Of a stretch of DNA of 64,000 nt, positions 61,894 through 64,000 are shown one piece after another. The first letter of the stretch is position 1; every line of letters starts with the position of its first letter. Below the pieces are notes generated by a model, which saw only the letters and a program-made list of their open reading frames with translations, ran no database searches and had not been told where the DNA came from. The translations under genes were made by a program, and so were the position numbers. This DNA comes from Enterococcus sp. BWR-S5 (GTDB lineage Bacteria; Bacillota; Bacilli; Lactobacillales; Enterococcaceae), in the NCBI RefSeq assembly GCF_016745255.1, contig NZ_JADOEQ010000004.1:62001-126000 (forward strand), in the 5' to 3' direction.

Positions 61894-61953
61894 CTATCCT
61901 CCGGTCTGAATAATCAGCGGTACGATAACGACAACCAAAATAGCTACTCCCAT
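61894..61953 (-). CDS. 19-aa hydrophobic peptide, possible SHP-like pheromone precursor
   Basis: ATG at 61953 with a perfect AAAGGAGG seven bases upstream, TAG at 61894. Product: MGVAILVVVIVPLIIQTGG. An in-frame stop (TAA) lies 24 bases upstream, so no longer form exists. The Gly-Gly end after a run of Ile/Leu resembles streptococcal SHP pheromones (mature ends such as IIIIVGG). It is divergent from the Rgg-type gene at 62191, with 237 bp between starts, the SHP/Rgg arrangement. It could instead be a type I toxin, but lacks the charged tail or Trp of Fst-class peptides. Confidence 0.6.
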   Translation of the reverse strand: MGVAILVVVIVPLIIQTGG

Positions 61954-62007
61954 GTCACAGCCTCCTTTCTTTCCTTAACTAGAATATATCAAACTATTCT
62001 ATAACAA

Positions 62008-62175
62008 GGAATATTTTTTTATTGATAGGTTGCTGTGACAGCATATTTCAAAATTACATATTTTACCAATAAGTAAAATTTAATTACTTTTTAGAATAAT
62101 TTCATTAATACAGCTCTCTAAATTTGAGAAAATAGCAAAAAATAGCATTTAAAAATATTCCTCACAGGAATATTT
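62008..62175. promoter_or_regulatory. Shared 9-bp operator-like motif between peptide and Rgg genes
   Basis: AAATATTCC (62153-62161) and GGAATATTT (62167-62175) form a perfect 9-bp-arm palindrome with a 5-nt spacer, 15 bp before the Rgg ATG. The same 9-mer GGAATATTT recurs at 62008-62016, in the -35 area of the peptide promoter (minus strand TTCCTT, 17 bp, TATATT). A second palindrome TGCTGT-G-ACAGCA lies at 62031-62043, and GCTGTGAC is repeated just before the peptide ATG. Three copies of one motif covering both promoters suggest a common regulator. Confidence 0.65.
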
Positions 62176-62190
62176 AGAAAGGATTGGTCT

Positions 62191-63090
62191 ATGAACATAT
62201 CAAACGCAATAAAGTCTTTGAGGAAAAGACGGAAAATTAGACAAATAGATATAGCGGAAAATAATTCATATGCATCGAAAATCGAGAACGGAAAGAAGAA
62301 GTTGTGGGTTGAAGAATTAGAAGAGATAATTGATTCTTTAAATACTAACTACCTTGAGTTTTACCATTATGCCGCACTTAGCGACTACGAAAACCACTTT
62401 TCTTCGAGAATTAACCAAGTTAATAAACGCCCTACCGATGAGCGTCTTAAGGAGTATTTCCTGAAAAAATATTATCAGGATAATTTTCAATTTTCTGATT
62501 CAAATAAGGAGCTAGCTTACTATTATTCTACAAAAATACACTTTTCCAGTTTGTGGAATTTGCAAGAGATAACAGAAAAAGAAAAAAAACACATCTTTGA
62601 ACACTTGATAAAATGTAAGTTTTACGGGTACTACGAGTACCTTTTGTATGTAAACGTAATAACAGTCCTATCATTTGAACAAGGAAAAGAGTTAACCAAT
62701 AAGATGTATCCGATTGTGGACGAAAATTTACGAGACCCAGATACTCTAAAGTACGCTTTAACTGGGCTACTTAATTTTATCACCCAACAACTTTATGACC
62801 GTAGATACGAAAGTGCTCAACGATATATCCAACTTGCCGAAACAGTTGATAGAGAAAAAAGAGATTATTACTATCGGTTCTCGTTGCAATTTCTAAAGAA
62901 CATACTTACTTACTGTGAAACTGGCGATAGCGACTACTTGATTAAAGCTTCGCATTTCATTGAATTACTTAAGGATATAGGCGATCAAAAAATTGCTTCT
63001 CTCCTAAAGAAAGAGATGGATCAACTGATAGCTACTAATAAGAAAATCAGGAAGGATGATATTATAGTTTCTATAATTAAGGACAGATAA
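62191..63090 (+). CDS. Rgg/MutR-family (RRNPP) transcriptional regulator
   Basis: 299 aa with GAAAGGATTGGTCT upstream. N-terminal HTH (about 5-60): IRQIDIAENNSYASKIENGK followed by VEELEEIIDSLNTNYLEFYH, the form seen in Rgg/MutR. The rest is a helical TPR-like repeat domain (LQEITEKEKKHIFEHLIKCK; LLNFITQQLYDRRYESAQRY) ending in LKDIGDQKIASLLKKEMDQL, also typical. Rgg regulators bind short peptide pheromones in this domain. It lies in the lysogeny region, next to a tiny hydrophobic peptide gene and a lipoprotein gene. Confidence 0.85.
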   Translation: MNISNAIKSLRKRRKIRQIDIAENNSYASKIENGKKKLWVEELEEIIDSLNTNYLEFYHYAALSDYENHFSSRINQVNKRPTDERLKEYFLKKYYQDNFQFSDSNKELAYYYSTKIHFSSLWNLQEITEKEKKHIFEHLIKCKFYGYYEYLLYVNVITVLSFEQGKELTNKMYPIVDENLRDPDTLKYALTGLLNFITQQLYDRRYESAQRYIQLAETVDREKRDYYYRFSLQFLKNILTYCETGDSDYLIKASHFIELLKDIGDQKIASLLKKEMDQLIATNKKIRKDDIIVSIIKDR

Positions 63091-63092
63091 AA

Positions 63093-63122
63093 AGCTAACT
63101 AGCACCACGAATGCCAGTTAGC
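63093..63122 (+). terminator. Hairpin after the Rgg gene
   Basis: GCTAACT-GC against GC-AGTTAGC with one mismatch. No T-run follows, so termination strength is uncertain. Confidence 0.5.
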
Positions 63123-63183
63123 CTAATGTCCTCATTTTCATGAGTATTGACAAAAATATTATATCATAGAAATGGGGTTTACT

Positions 63184-63744
63184 ATGAAAAAAATTGCTGT
63201 CCTCTTTATTTTATTATTATTCTCTGGTTGTGCTTCCCCAGAAGAGAAAGCAGAAAAAGAAGCTATTACTACATTAGAATCGTATGGCCTAACCAATGAG
63301 ATTGCAAATGATTTTTTTGGATACGCTAATTCTTCTAAATTGATTTTTTCAACAATGACAGATATTAACAATTCTATTAAAGAGAATGGATACATTATAC
63401 AGGATGATAAATATAAGGATGTACTTGTAGCGGCAGAAACAATGGAAGATTACTTTTCGTCACTCAATCCGAAAAAAAGGGATGATTTGCATAGTTACCT
63501 TTCGGATTCCGAGAATGTTATTCGAAGCCCTATATTAATATTAGATAATATTGAGGATAATCGAAGAACTTTTACTATTGCAGAAGCTGCTATGGTGTGG
63601 GATATGATGACATTCTATGCTAAAGAATCTATATCGTCACAAAATCTATCTGAAGAAAATTTAGAGAGGATTATTCAATGGTATCATGAAAATAATAGTT
63701 ATACCGATTTATTCAAAGATGCGTATGAATACAAAACAAAGTGA
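63184..63744 (+). CDS. Prophage-encoded lipoprotein
   Basis: 186 aa from the ATG at 63184 (TGGGG upstream). The signal peptide MKKIAVLFILLLFSG ends in the lipobox LFSGC, so Cys16 is lipidated at the outer face of the membrane. The mature part is helical and acidic (LESYGLTNEIANDFFGYANS). Its location between regulator and integrase is typical of lysogenic-conversion genes; the best known analogue is the superinfection-exclusion lipoprotein Ltp of phage TP-J34. The sequence itself has no named family. Confidence 0.75.
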   Translation: MKKIAVLFILLLFSGCASPEEKAEKEAITTLESYGLTNEIANDFFGYANSSKLIFSTMTDINNSIKENGYIIQDDKYKDVLVAAETMEDYFSSLNPKKRDDLHSYLSDSENVIRSPILILDNIEDNRRTFTIAEAAMVWDMMTFYAKESISSQNLSEENLERIIQWYHENNSYTDLFKDAYEYKTK

Positions 63745-63956
63745 CCCCTTCCTTTCTATAATTAGAAAAAAATTAGTTCGATACCATCTAGCGAAATTCT
63801 ATCTGCTATAGGATTTCCTTCAGACTTGTTATATTCAACAAAAATACTGAACCAAAAAAACACATCCCCTGCCTGATAAACCGAGGATGTGCAACTGCTG
63901 AAATAGGCTTTTTTTACCTGAGCCTATTTTATCACAAAAATAGGAGTGTGAATACG
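63745..63956. terminator. Intergenic hairpins before the integrase
   Basis: CACATCC/GGATGTG (about 63861-63892) and AATAGGCT/AGCCTATT with following TTTAT (about 63902-63933). The second looks like a terminator in both directions. The integrase ribosome site TAGGAGTG follows. No gene here. Confidence 0.65.
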
Positions 63957-64000
63957 ATGAAAAAAGCAGCATTATATATGCGAGTGTCTACTGATCAACA
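63957..64000 (+). CDS. Large serine recombinase (phage integrase), N-terminus only
   Basis: The frame MKKAALYMRVSTDQ runs off the window. The YMRVST core with the nucleophilic Ser is the signature of serine recombinases. Size and exact family cannot be seen. It fits the short crossover point within radC at the left end. Confidence 0.85.
   Translation, partial: MKKAALYMRVSTDQ

Noticed and set aside
61894-61953. Fst/TxpA-type membrane toxin as the leading reading of the 19-aa peptide
   Set aside because: No charged C-terminal tail or Trp as in Fst-like toxins and too short; the Gly-Gly end and divergence from an Rgg gene favour a pheromone. Kept as an alternative because of the convergent RNA.

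Overview
The window looks like low-GC Gram-positive chromosome, most likely an Enterococcus or a close relative in the Lactobacillales. Supporting signs are a liaF-liaS-liaR cell-envelope stress operon, a streptococcal/enterococcal-type NADH oxidase, an Mga-like regulator, the rpoY-rnjA pair, a heterodimeric LmrCD/EfrCD-like ABC exporter, strong GGAGG-type ribosome binding sites, and a prophage of the Gram-positive HK97-like siphovirus type. The genus is inferred from gene content; no rRNA is present to settle it.

Positions 1 to about 27,410 are host chromosome. In order: the end of ispG; a D-2-hydroxyacid dehydrogenase; a bactoprenol-type glycosyltransferase; an Mga-like regulator; a HesB-like protein; a TrkA/KtrA-type potassium channel regulator; liaRSF; greA; mltG; nox; a lipoprotein; a HAD phosphatase; a ring-cleaving dioxygenase with a flavin reductase; a second HesB-like protein; a gamma-carbonic anhydrase homologue; two ABC exporter half-transporters; rpoY-rnjA; a large secreted CAP/Ig-like protein; and a cold-shock protein. 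Two foldback intergenic repeats with related ends lie at about 2.2-2.5 kb and 17.0 kb. Most genes end at clear Rho-independent terminators.

From about 27,410 to beyond the right edge lies a prophage, inserted in radC. The last 53 codons of radC remain on the minus strand at 27,249-27,410. A large serine recombinase gene begins at 63,957 and runs off the window, so attR and the start of radC should lie outside. Left to right the prophage holds: an operon of three unknown genes under a promoter carrying a perfect LexA (SOS) box; a HicA-HicB-SecB-like cassette that looks like a toxin-antitoxin-chaperone system; a GIY-YIG-like gene; the lysis pair; tail genes (sialidase-like baseplate protein, Tal, Dit, tape measure, and tail genes with two different programmed frameshifts); head and packaging genes; a cos-like region; an HNH nuclease; a RinA-like late activator next to tandem sites; a cytosine methyltransferase with repeats; RecU; a HUH Rep-like protein facing a possible counter-transcribed small RNA; small early genes; a cI-like switch; and an Rgg-type regulator.

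The two most interesting systems are: (1) the HicAB plus SecB-like cassette in a Gram-positive prophage, with an unusual C-terminal extension on HicB; (2) an Rgg-family (RRNPP) regulator divergent from a 19-residue hydrophobic peptide gene ending in Gly-Gly, with the same 9-bp motif at both promoters. The second resembles streptococcal Rgg-SHP pheromone signalling placed inside a prophage lysogeny region, in a role comparable to arbitrium. Both are read from sequence patterns and need searching and experiment.
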